From Clostridium sp. AM34-11AC (GTDB taxonomy: Bacteria; Bacillota; Clostridia; Lachnospirales; Lachnospiraceae), in contig NZ_QWGL01000046.1 of the NCBI RefSeq assembly GCF_003435375.1, positions 1 through 15,481 of the forward strand: 15,481 nucleotides of DNA, read 5' to 3'. The stretch's first letter is position 1, and every line of letters starts with the position of its first letter. Of the stretch, positions 7,591 through 13,897 are shown piece after piece. Both the position numbers and the translations under genes were made by a program. Under the pieces are notes generated by a model, which was given only the letters and a program-made list of their open reading frames with translations, was not told where the DNA came from and ran no database searches.

Positions 7591-7723
7591 GTTACTGTAC
7601 ACGGGTAGGAATTTTCTGAGCTGAAAATTCCGTACAGTACAGTGGTGGTAGTGGATTTTGCCGATTTGGAATGCGAAGCATCGGCAAAATCAGTTACTGT
7701 TTGCGCAAGGCGTGAACAGTAAC
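7591..7723. repeat. 133-bp palindromic repeat element with inverted ends (MITE-like)
   Basis: The left end GTTACTGTACACG (7591-7603) and right end CGTGAACAGTAAC (7711-7723) are inverted copies matching at 12 of 13 positions. Inside are three more hairpins: GGAATTTTC/GAAAATTCC (7608-7616, 7623-7631), GATTTTGCCGAT/ATCGGCAAAATC (7654-7665, 7680-7691), and GTTACTGTT/AACAGTAAC (7693-7701, 7715-7723). The flanks AAAAGATC (7583-7590) and AAAAGAGC (7724-7731) match at 7 of 8 bases and may be a target duplication. It encodes no protein I believe in. The left-end sequence recurs at 13186. It sits between the transporter terminator and the hisS promoter. Confidence 0.7.
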
Positions 7724-7754
7724 AAAAGAGCGGCGGGATCAGCCGCCTGCATAG

Positions 7755-7790
7755 AAAAAGGACCTCCGCCAGGAAACGGAAGTCCTTTTT
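7755..7790 (-). terminator. Rho-independent terminator of the transporter gene
   Basis: AAAAAGGAC (7755-7763) and GTCCTTTTT (7782-7790) pair, with an inner TCCG/CGGA stem (7765-7768, 7777-7780) and an 8-base loop. It lies 17 bases past the transporter stop and ends in a T-run on either strand. A second GC-rich hairpin, GGCGG/CCGCC (7732-7736, 7743-7747), lies just beyond it and may act as a backup. Confidence 0.92.
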
Positions 7791-7806
7791 CCTTTTATAC
7801 GTCTTC

Positions 7807-9219
7807 CTACAGTCCGGTCCAGCCGATGCTCTGTAAGATCGTTAAAGATGCGAATGAGAGGATCACCTGACATCCGAGGAGCGGCATAAGCCACTTTGCG
7901 TATTTTGTCCAGTCTGTCTTTGCGATTGCGAGGGAACCCATCAGAGTACCTGCTGTCGGGAAGAGGCAGTTAGAGAAACCGTCACCGAACTGGAATGCCT
8001 GTACAGCAACCTGTCTTGTGATGCCTGCAAGATCAGCAACCGGAACCATAAGCGGCATAACTGCTACAGCCTGTCCGGAACCGGACGGAATGAAAAGGTT
8101 GATAAACAGGTTTGCAACGAACATGAAGTTCGCTCCGAGGATGGAACCCATTCCGGACATCGGGATGGACAGCCAGTAAACGATCGTATTTAAGATGTTT
8201 CCGCTTGCAAGGATCACAGAAATACCATTTGCGAAGCCGACAATGAACGCGGCGTTTACCATCTTGGAACAGCCACCGATAAATACCTTCGTTGTTCCGT
8301 TGATACCCATACCATTGAGAAGGCCAACAACAACCGCAAGTGTAAAGAATGTAGCTGCGATCTGATCATAGCTCCATTTATATTTTACAGAGCCAACCAG
8401 GATTGCCGCAACCGCTACGACAAGACCGATCAGGCTGATCAGGTGCTTCGTTGTTAAACGTGCTTCGATCGCCTCCGCTCCATCTTTTCCTGCGCCCATG
8501 CTGTCAGATACACTCATGCCAGCTTCATAGTTTAAGCTCTTCTTCGGATCCGCCTTGATGGTTTTCATGTAACGGATCGTAAAGAAATAGCAGATCGCGA
8601 AGTTGATGATGTTTAATACGACACGGACACTGAAACCGGAGAAGATCGGGAGCTCCGCGATCGGCTGTGCAGTACCGATAGTGGAGGCGTTCGCCCATCC
8701 TACGTTGAATCCGGAATAAGCGCCCATATATACAAGCAGGAAGCCTGTGAAGGAATCATATCCTAAGTTTGTTGCAAGAATGATTCCGATCGGGATCAGG
8801 GCAACGACCGGGTTTGCGAAAACGCCTGCTGCGCCGCCGATGGACATGAATGCCATTACTAAGAATACAAGTACGTTTACATTTAAGTTCTGCTTGGAAG
8901 CAAGTTTTCCGAAGGCAGCGTGGATCGCTCCTGTCTTTTCAAGGATCTCAACGGCACCGCCGACAAACATGATCATGACCATTAACTTTGCGGCTTTGTA
9001 GAATCCCTGTACGACTGCCATGATAGTTGCCCACGGACCGACCGGGGAAGCTTCTACGGTGTGATAGGTACCTGCGATAACCTTGTTTAAGTCGCCCACT
9101 TTCTCTGTATCGAATTCACCTGCCGGAACGATCCAGGTCAGGATGGTGCAGACGATCATGAGCATGAATAACAGTGCACATGTACTTGGGATCTGCAGCT
9201 TTTTCTTGTTGTTTTCCAT
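7807..9219 (-). CDS. YfcC/DcuC-like membrane transporter
   Basis: A 470-residue polytopic membrane protein of the DcuC/ArcD-like superfamily (YfcC group), which includes transporters for C4-dicarboxylates, basic amino acids and related anions. Hydrophobic segments begin near residue 14 and fill most of the chain, broken by a polar cytoplasmic-looking loop at about 220-255. Family landmarks are IVPAGEF (30-36), GGAAGVFANPVVALIPIG (128-145), FIPSGSGQAVAVMPLMVPVA (376-395) and FGDGFSNCLFPTAGTLMG (411-428). The ATG is preceded by AAAGGAG at 7 bases. The gene starts 12 bases after the M20 hydrolase stop, and its ribosome binding site abuts that stop codon, so the two are cotranscribed. Substrate is inferred from the neighbour: an N-acylated amino acid, peptide or the released amino acid. 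Specificity cannot be read from the sequence. Confidence 0.88.
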   Translation of the reverse strand: MENNKKKLQIPSTCALLFMLMIVCTILTWIVPAGEFDTEKVGDLNKVIAGTYHTVEASPVGPWATIMAVVQGFYKAAKLMVMIMFVGGAVEILEKTGAIHAAFGKLASKQNLNVNVLVFLVMAFMSIGGAAGVFANPVVALIPIGIILATNLGYDSFTGFLLVYMGAYSGFNVGWANASTIGTAQPIAELPIFSGFSVRVVLNIINFAICYFFTIRYMKTIKADPKKSLNYEAGMSVSDSMGAGKDGAEAIEARLTTKHLISLIGLVVAVAAILVGSVKYKWSYDQIAATFFTLAVVVGLLNGMGINGTTKVFIGGCSKMVNAAFIVGFANGISVILASGNILNTIVYWLSIPMSGMGSILGANFMFVANLFINLFIPSGSGQAVAVMPLMVPVADLAGITRQVAVQAFQFGDGFSNCLFPTAGTLMGSLAIAKTDWTKYAKWLMPLLGCQVILSFASLTILQSIGWTGL

Positions 9220-9231
9220 AAGTATTCTCCT

Positions 9232-10407
9232 TTATCTTAAGAAATCTCTCGCGTACTGGATGATTACGGATGCGCCTGTGCGGATGCACTTCTCATCGAA
9301 TACGTTTTTAGAGTTATGAAGGCCGTGTCTGGAATTCGGATCCTCGTTATTTCCGGATCCTAAGCGGAACTGTGCGCCCGGTCCGAACTTCGGGAAGAGA
9401 ACAGAAAAGTCCTCGGAACCCATTGACGGATTCTTCACGTAGGAAACATGGTCAGTACCGATGGTCTTTGCAGCGGCCTCAGCAACTGCCTCGATGATGG
9501 AATCATCATTTACGAGCGGCGGAACTCCGATTTCCCATTCGACCTCCGCGGTTCCTCTCATGGACTCGGCACAGCCTTTTACGACGCGGTCGATGGCAGC
9601 CATCATTTTTTTGCGGCAGTCCGGATCAAGGCTTCTCAGTGTTCCGTGCATCTCCACGTAATCCGGGATGATATTGTTTACGGTTCCGCCGTGGATGCTG
9701 CCGATGGTAAGAACGCCCGGATATACCGGATAGTTTTCACGGGAGATCACGGTCTGAAGCTGTGTGATCACATAACCGGAGATTACGACCGGATCGATGC
9801 AGTTTTCCGGATGAGCGCCATGTCCGCCCTTTCCTTTGATCTTGATATTAAAGAAATCATTGGACGCGTTTGCCGGTCCCTTTTTTAATCCGATGCTTCC
9901 GGCATCGATCTCCGGTGATACGTGGAGACCGATAAATGCGTCCGGTTTCGCAACCTGCGTGAAATTGCAGTCGACAAGCTCTCCGGCTCCCATATGCTCT
10001 TCTGCCGGCTGGAAGATCAGCATGACCGTTCCGGCAAGCTCCTCACGGATCTCTGATAATACCTTCGCGCAGTAGAGAAGCACGGTTGTGTGGATATCAT
10101 GTCCGCAGGAATGGCAGGCACCATCATTCTCGGAGGCGAACGGAAGTCCTGTGAGTTCCTTCATCGGAAGTGCGTCGATATCCTCGCGGATCGCAACGGT
10201 TTTTCCCGGTTTTCCGCCGCGGATAACGGCAACAACGCCGGTCTTCATCCCGATCTCAGCGATCTCCACACCGTATTCCGTCAGTTTTTCGCGGATGAAC
10301 TCCGTTGTCTTATATTCCTTGTTGCTAAGCTCCGGATGTCTATGAATATGCCTGCGAATGGCAATCATTTCATCTTCATACTTTGCTGTGAGACTCATTG
10401 TATCCAT
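9232..10407 (-). CDS. M20-family amidohydrolase (hippurate hydrolase / aminoacylase type)
   Basis: A 391-residue cytoplasmic zinc or manganese hydrolase of the M20D group, which splits N-acyl amino acids (hippurate, N-acetyl amino acids, indole-acetyl amino acids) or dipeptide-like amides. Expected metal ligands are in place: C101 and H103 in HSCGHDIH, E136/E137 in FQPAEEHMGAG, H162 in GLHVSP and H364 in GLHNSK. REDIDALP (74-81) and GSEDFSVLFP (330-339) are also typical. The dimerisation domain spans about 180-295 (GKGGHGAHPENCIDPV). Length fits the family. The start at 10407 has AAAGGGG upstream at 9 bases; a second ATG three codons later is poorly spaced. It is the first gene of a two-gene unit with the YfcC-like transporter, suggesting uptake and then hydrolysis of the same compound. 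The true substrate is unknown. Confidence 0.93.
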   Translation of the reverse strand: MDTMSLTAKYEDEMIAIRRHIHRHPELSNKEYKTTEFIREKLTEYGVEIAEIGMKTGVVAVIRGGKPGKTVAIREDIDALPMKELTGLPFASENDGACHSCGHDIHTTVLLYCAKVLSEIREELAGTVMLIFQPAEEHMGAGELVDCNFTQVAKPDAFIGLHVSPEIDAGSIGLKKGPANASNDFFNIKIKGKGGHGAHPENCIDPVVISGYVITQLQTVISRENYPVYPGVLTIGSIHGGTVNNIIPDYVEMHGTLRSLDPDCRKKMMAAIDRVVKGCAESMRGTAEVEWEIGVPPLVNDDSIIEAVAEAAAKTIGTDHVSYVKNPSMGSEDFSVLFPKFGPGAQFRLGSGNNEDPNSRHGLHNSKNVFDEKCIRTGASVIIQYARDFLR

Positions 10408-10453
10408 AATGGAGTACCCCTTTCCAATTTATTTATAAAATTTTAATATTTGC

Positions 10454-10482
10454 ATTATAATACATTGTCCTTTAAAGTTCAA
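10454..10482 (-). promoter_or_regulatory. Promoter for the M20 hydrolase-transporter unit
   Basis: The minus strand has TTGAAC (10477-10482), a 17-base spacer and TATAAT (10454-10459). Transcription would start near 10447, leaving a leader of about 40 bases before the ATG at 10407. Confidence 0.85.
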
Positions 10483-10491
10483 CTACTTTAA
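10472..10491. promoter_or_regulatory. Inverted repeat over the -35 box: candidate operator
   Basis: TTAAAGT (10472-10478) and ACTTTAA (10485-10491) are perfect inverted 7-mers separated by 6 bases. The repeat covers the -35 hexamer at 10477-10482. This is the size and place of a site for a dimeric repressor, but no regulator gene sits next to the unit and AT-rich palindromes can arise by chance. Confidence 0.45.
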
Positions 10492-10625
10492 TACGGTAGC
10501 ACTATAAGAATAAGATATGTCTGTCATAAACATTTTATATCCCGAATCCGGAACGCCCCTGTATAAGAGTCCCCGCATCGGGGAATCCTTCCGGAAAGCA
10601 GCGGTCTAAAACCACAACAAAACGA
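10492..10625. other. Divergent intergenic region between the hydrolase unit and rel
   Basis: The gap between the hydrolase start and the rel start is 357 bases (10408-10764) and holds both promoters. Between them lies a GC-rich structured stretch: CCGGAA (10548-10553) pairs with TTCCGG (10589-10594) around an inner CCCCG/CGGGG stem (10571-10575, 10579-10583) with a three-base loop. It has no T-run and lies upstream of the rel transcription start, so it is not part of the rel leader. A 99-codon minus-strand frame through here has no binding site and no recognisable protein. Confidence 0.5.
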
Positions 10626-10654
10626 TTGCAATTTATGCCAAAAAATTTTATAAT
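10626..10654 (+). promoter_or_regulatory. Promoter for rel
   Basis: TTGCAA (10626-10631), a 17-base spacer and TATAAT (10649-10654) precede rel. Transcription would start near 10661, giving a leader of about 100 bases with no obvious strong structure. Confidence 0.8.
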
Positions 10655-10764
10655 GGTTGATATATTTCAGGAGTGTCTGCTTTTGTCGAAAATACCGGGA
10701 AAACGACGGATTTCTGCGGCGGACATGACCGGATGGTACGCTAAAAATGAAGGTGGGAGATTTT

Positions 10765-13050
10765 ATGGAAGAAAACAAACTGAAAACGATCGAAGGCGAG
10801 CTGGAAGCGCCTGCTGATTTCACAAGTCCTGATGTTCTTTACCGGGATCTTGTTGCCAGTATCAGAAAGTACCATCCGTCCGATGATCTGAGCATGATCG
10901 AGAAGGCATATCAGCTTGCGGATAATGCCCATAAAGACCAGAAGCGAAAATCCGGGGAACCGTACATTATCCATCCGCTCTGTGTGGCGATCATCCTCGC
11001 GGATCTCGAGATGGATAAAGAGACGATCGCAGCCGGACTTCTCCACGACGTGGTGGAAGATACCGTATATACAGAGGAACAGCTCGCCGAGATATTCGGA
11101 AAAGAGGTTGCCCTCTTAGTCGACGGTGTTACAAAGCTGACCCAGTTATCCTGGTCGGCGGATAAGGTGGAAATGCAGGCGGAGAACTTAAGAAAAATGT
11201 TCCTCGCCATGGCAAAAGATATCCGTGTCATTATCATTAAGCTTGCGGACCGTCTCCACAATATGCGGACGCTTCAGTACATGCGCCCGGAAAAGCAGAA
11301 GGAGAAGGCGAGAGAGACCATCGAGATCTACTCCCCTCTTGCTGACAGACTCGGTATTTCCAAGATCAAGATCGAACTGGATGACCTTGCGTTACGGTAT
11401 CTCGAGCCAAATGTATACAAAGAACTGGAAGAAAAGATTGCCCTGACAAGCGAAGCGCGCCAGAAATTCATCGATGACATTATCGCCGAGATCAAGACCC
11501 ACATGGAACATGCTGAGATCAGGTGCGAGGTCAACGGACGCGTCAAGCACTTCTTCAGTATTTATAAAAAGATGTTAAACCAGCACAAGACGCTGGACCA
11601 GATCTACGATATCTTCGCGGTCCGCATCATCGTGGACTCCGTAAAAGACTGTTACGCGGCTCTGGGTGTGATCCACGAGATGTACAAACCGATCCCCGGC
11701 CGTTTTAAAGATTATATCGCGATGCCGAAGCCGAATATGTATCAGTCCTTACATACGACACTGATCGGCACAAACGGCCAGCCCTTTGAGATCCAGATCC
11801 GTACCTTCGAGATGCACCGTACAGCGGAATATGGTATCGCCGCCCACTGGAAATATAAAGAGAGCGGCAGCGGACAGGTTGCTGCCGGTGATGAGGCGAA
11901 GAAGTTAAGCTGGCTGCGCCAGATCCTTGAGTGGCAGCAGGATATGTCCGACAACAAGGAATTCTTAAATGCCATCAAGAGCGACCTCGATATGTTCTCC
12001 GACAGCGTGTACTGTTTTACACCGACCGGAGACGTAAAGGCACTGCCAAGCGGCTCCACACCGATCGACTTCGCTTACTCGATCCACACGGCTGTCGGAA
12101 ACAAGATGGTGGGCGCGAGAGTCAACGGAAAGCTCGTAAATATTGACTATGTGATCCAGAACGGTGACCGGATCGAGATCATGACATCCCAGAATTCCAA
12201 GGGACCAAGCCGTGACTGGTTAAATATCATCAAGAGCAGCCAGGCGAGAAACAAGATCAACGCCTGGTTCAAGCAGGAGCGGAAGGCTGACAATATCTTA
12301 AAAGGCCGCGAAATGATCGACCGCTACTGTAAGGCAAAGGGGATCAACTTCTCCGATATCAATAAGCCGGAGTTTGTGGATAAAGTATTAAAGCGCTACG
12401 CCTTTCAGGACTGGGATTCCGTTCTGGCATCCGTCGGACACGGCGGATTAAAAGAGGGGCAGGTCATCAACAAGATGATCGAGGAGCGCACAAAGAAGCT
12501 GAAACGCGAAGTGACCGATGCGACGATCCTTGATGCCATCGGTGACAACAACAAACCTGCTGTGGTTCCGATCAAGGGCAGCAAATCAAAGAGCGGCATT
12601 ACCGTAAAGGGAATCCATGACCTTGCGGTCCGTTTCTCCAAGTGCTGCAGCCCGGTTCCGGGCGACGAGATCGTTGGTTTCGTGACGAGAGGCCGCGGAA
12701 TTACGATCCACAGAACGGACTGTATCAACGTCTTAAATCTCCCGGAGATTGAGAGAAGCCGCCTGATCGACGCAGAGTGGCAGGGCGTTGAGGAGGACAA
12801 CAGTGCCGCAACCTACTCCACAGAGATCTCGATCTTCGCGAACAACCGGATCGGAATGTTCGTGGATATCTCCAAGATCTTTACAGAGCGCGAGATCGAC
12901 ATCAAGGCCATGAGCTCCCGCGTGAACAAGCAGGGCAAAGCGACGATCACCATGAGCTTCGATATCCATGGAATCGAAGAATTAAACAACCTGATGGCAA
13001 AGCTGCGCCAGATCGACGGCGTGCTGGATATTGAGAGAACCACAGGCTGA
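10765..13050 (+). CDS. rel: Bifunctional (p)ppGpp synthetase/hydrolase Rel
   Basis: A 761-residue stringent-response enzyme that makes (p)ppGpp from ATP and GTP/GDP on stalled ribosomes and also degrades it. The HD hydrolase domain (about 35-190) has H70 in YIIHPL, H94-D95 in LLHDVVEDT and KLADRLHNMRT (159-169). The synthetase domain (about 230-365) has RFKDYIAMPKPN (313-324), YQSLHTT and EIQIRTFEMHRTAEYGIAAHW. The RxKD form at 313-316, rather than the acidic form of monofunctional RelA, points to a bifunctional enzyme. TGS (about 417-475), the zinc-finger-type region with C627-C628 in SKCCSPVPGDEIVG, and a C-terminal ACT domain (about 686-759) follow. All parts are intact. The ATG at 10765 follows GGTGGGAG at good spacing; an ATG six codons earlier lacks a site. 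Promoter and terminator suggest a single-gene transcript. Confidence 0.97.
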   Translation: MEENKLKTIEGELEAPADFTSPDVLYRDLVASIRKYHPSDDLSMIEKAYQLADNAHKDQKRKSGEPYIIHPLCVAIILADLEMDKETIAAGLLHDVVEDTVYTEEQLAEIFGKEVALLVDGVTKLTQLSWSADKVEMQAENLRKMFLAMAKDIRVIIIKLADRLHNMRTLQYMRPEKQKEKARETIEIYSPLADRLGISKIKIELDDLALRYLEPNVYKELEEKIALTSEARQKFIDDIIAEIKTHMEHAEIRCEVNGRVKHFFSIYKKMLNQHKTLDQIYDIFAVRIIVDSVKDCYAALGVIHEMYKPIPGRFKDYIAMPKPNMYQSLHTTLIGTNGQPFEIQIRTFEMHRTAEYGIAAHWKYKESGSGQVAAGDEAKKLSWLRQILEWQQDMSDNKEFLNAIKSDLDMFSDSVYCFTPTGDVKALPSGSTPIDFAYSIHTAVGNKMVGARVNGKLVNIDYVIQNGDRIEIMTSQNSKGPSRDWLNIIKSSQARNKINAWFKQERKADNILKGREMIDRYCKAKGINFSDINKPEFVDKVLKRYAFQDWDSVLASVGHGGLKEGQVINKMIEERTKKLKREVTDATILDAIGDNNKPAVVPIKGSKSKSGITVKGIHDLAVRFSKCCSPVPGDEIVGFVTRGRGITIHRTDCINVLNLPEIERSRLIDAEWQGVEEDNSAATYSTEISIFANNRIGMFVDISKIFTEREIDIKAMSSRVNKQGKATITMSFDIHGIEELNNLMAKLRQIDGVLDIERTTG

Positions 13051-13083
13051 TAACTACAATTTCAAATGAATGTCTGCCGCCGG

Positions 13084-13102
13084 CTGTTCTGAAACAGAAC
13101 AG
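13084..13102 (+). other. Perfect hairpin between rel stop and terminator
   Basis: CTGTTCTG (13084-13091) and CAGAACAG (13095-13102) form an 8-bp perfect stem with an AAA loop. It lies 34 bases after the rel stop and lacks a T-run. It probably sits in the 3' untranslated region and could protect the mRNA end. Confidence 0.5.
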
Positions 13103-13117
13103 GTCGAATGCAGTCGG

Positions 13118-13158
13118 AAAAAGGTCTGCCGGAGGTGTTACGGACGGTAGACCTTTTT
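13118..13158 (+). terminator. Rho-independent terminator of rel
   Basis: AAAAAGGTCT (13118-13127) and AGACCTTTTT (13149-13158) form a perfect 10-bp outer stem, with an inner CCG/CGG pairing. T-runs on both strands make it bidirectional in form. It isolates rel from the MBL-hemZ pair downstream. Confidence 0.92.
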
Positions 13159-13185
13159 ATACATGGATTTTAAAGAAACATTTCC

Positions 13186-13227
13186 GTTACTGTACACGGC
13201 ACAGGGCCGGAGTCCCTGCTTTGTGCC
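13186..13227 (+). repeat. Partial copy of the GTTACTGTACACGG repeat with adjoining hairpin
   Basis: The 14-mer GTTACTGTACACGG (13186-13199) is identical to the left end of the element at 7591-7604. Here it runs into a different hairpin, GGCACA (13198-13203) with TGTGCC (13222-13227) and an inner GGG/CCC. No inverted right end follows before the next gene, so this is a half copy or a variant. It lies 25 bases before the MBL gene. Confidence 0.6.
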
Positions 13228-13252
13228 AGGAAAAATGGAGGAAAAGTAAGAT

Positions 13253-13897
13253 ATGAGCGAAATTCGCATTAAGACTCTGGTAGTCGGCATGGTTGGAACC
13301 AACTGCTATCTGGTCTATGATAATGAGACAAAACGAGCTGCCGTTATCGATCCGGGTGATGGCGCCGGTCAGATCGCCAATATGGCAGTATCTCTGGGGT
13401 TAAAACCAGAAGCGATCCTTCTGACCCACGGTCACTTCGACCACATGATGGCCGCAAAGGAATTGAAAGAAGCATGGCATGTGCCGATCTACGCCTGTGA
13501 AAAGGAGATCGAGGTGCTTTCAGACAGCAGAAAAAGCCTTGTATCCAGCTACTACAGGGAACCATATACGCTGACACCGGATATTACGGTGAAGGAGGGT
13601 GACGAGCTTTCCATCGCCGGATTTACATGGAAAGTATTTGAAACACCGGGACACACCATCGGTTCCTGCTGTTACTATATCGAAAAAGAATCTGTTCTCT
13701 TCTCCGGAGATACCCTGTTTGCAGGCTCCTACGGCCGCACAGATTTCCCGACGGGAAGCGGACGCCAGATCGCCGAGTCTGTAAGACGTCTACTCTCCAC
13801 ACTGCCGGACGACACCATGGTCTATCCGGGGCATATGGACACGACTACCATCGGTTTTGAAAAGAAGTATAATCCTCTTTCGGGGGCAATGGAATGA
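13253..13897 (+). CDS. MBL-fold metal-dependent hydrolase (glyoxalase II-like)
   Basis: A 214-residue cytoplasmic metallo-beta-lactamase-fold enzyme, about the length of the small YcbL/YqgX-type glyoxalase II-like proteins. The metal site is complete: H59, H61, D63 and H64 in THGHFDHM, H134 in TPGHTIGS, D153 in FSGDTLF and H194 in YPGHMDTTTI. The GRTDFPTGS segment (161-169) is typical of this subgroup. Such enzymes hydrolyse thioesters or similar bonds, but the substrate of this family in glutathione-lacking anaerobes is not established. GGAGG lies about 11 bases before the ATG, a rather long spacing. Its stop codon overlaps the hemZ start by four bases (ATGA), so the two are translated together. 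A separate promoter is expected after the rel terminator, but I found no convincing one. Confidence 0.9.
   Translation: MSEIRIKTLVVGMVGTNCYLVYDNETKRAAVIDPGDGAGQIANMAVSLGLKPEAILLTHGHFDHMMAAKELKEAWHVPIYACEKEIEVLSDSRKSLVSSYYREPYTLTPDITVKEGDELSIAGFTWKVFETPGHTIGSCCYYIEKESVLFSGDTLFAGSYGRTDFPTGSGRQIAESVRRLLSTLPDDTMVYPGHMDTTTIGFEKKYNPLSGAME

Noticed and set aside
7591..7723. CRISPR array
   Set aside because: The repeated pieces are inverted rather than direct, are not evenly spaced, and there are no cas genes.
7658..7870. Plus-strand open frame of 70 codons through the repeat element
   Set aside because: It crosses several hairpins and the transporter terminator and ends inside the transporter gene; no recognisable protein.
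10524..10823. Minus-strand frame of 99 codons opposite the rel start
   Set aside because: It has no ribosome binding site, covers the rel promoter and start, and has no family resemblance.
13235..13249. Four-codon minicistron ATGGAGGAAAAGTAA before the MBL gene
   Set aside because: It is simply the ribosome binding site region read as codons, with no site of its own. A leader peptide cannot be excluded but nothing supports it.
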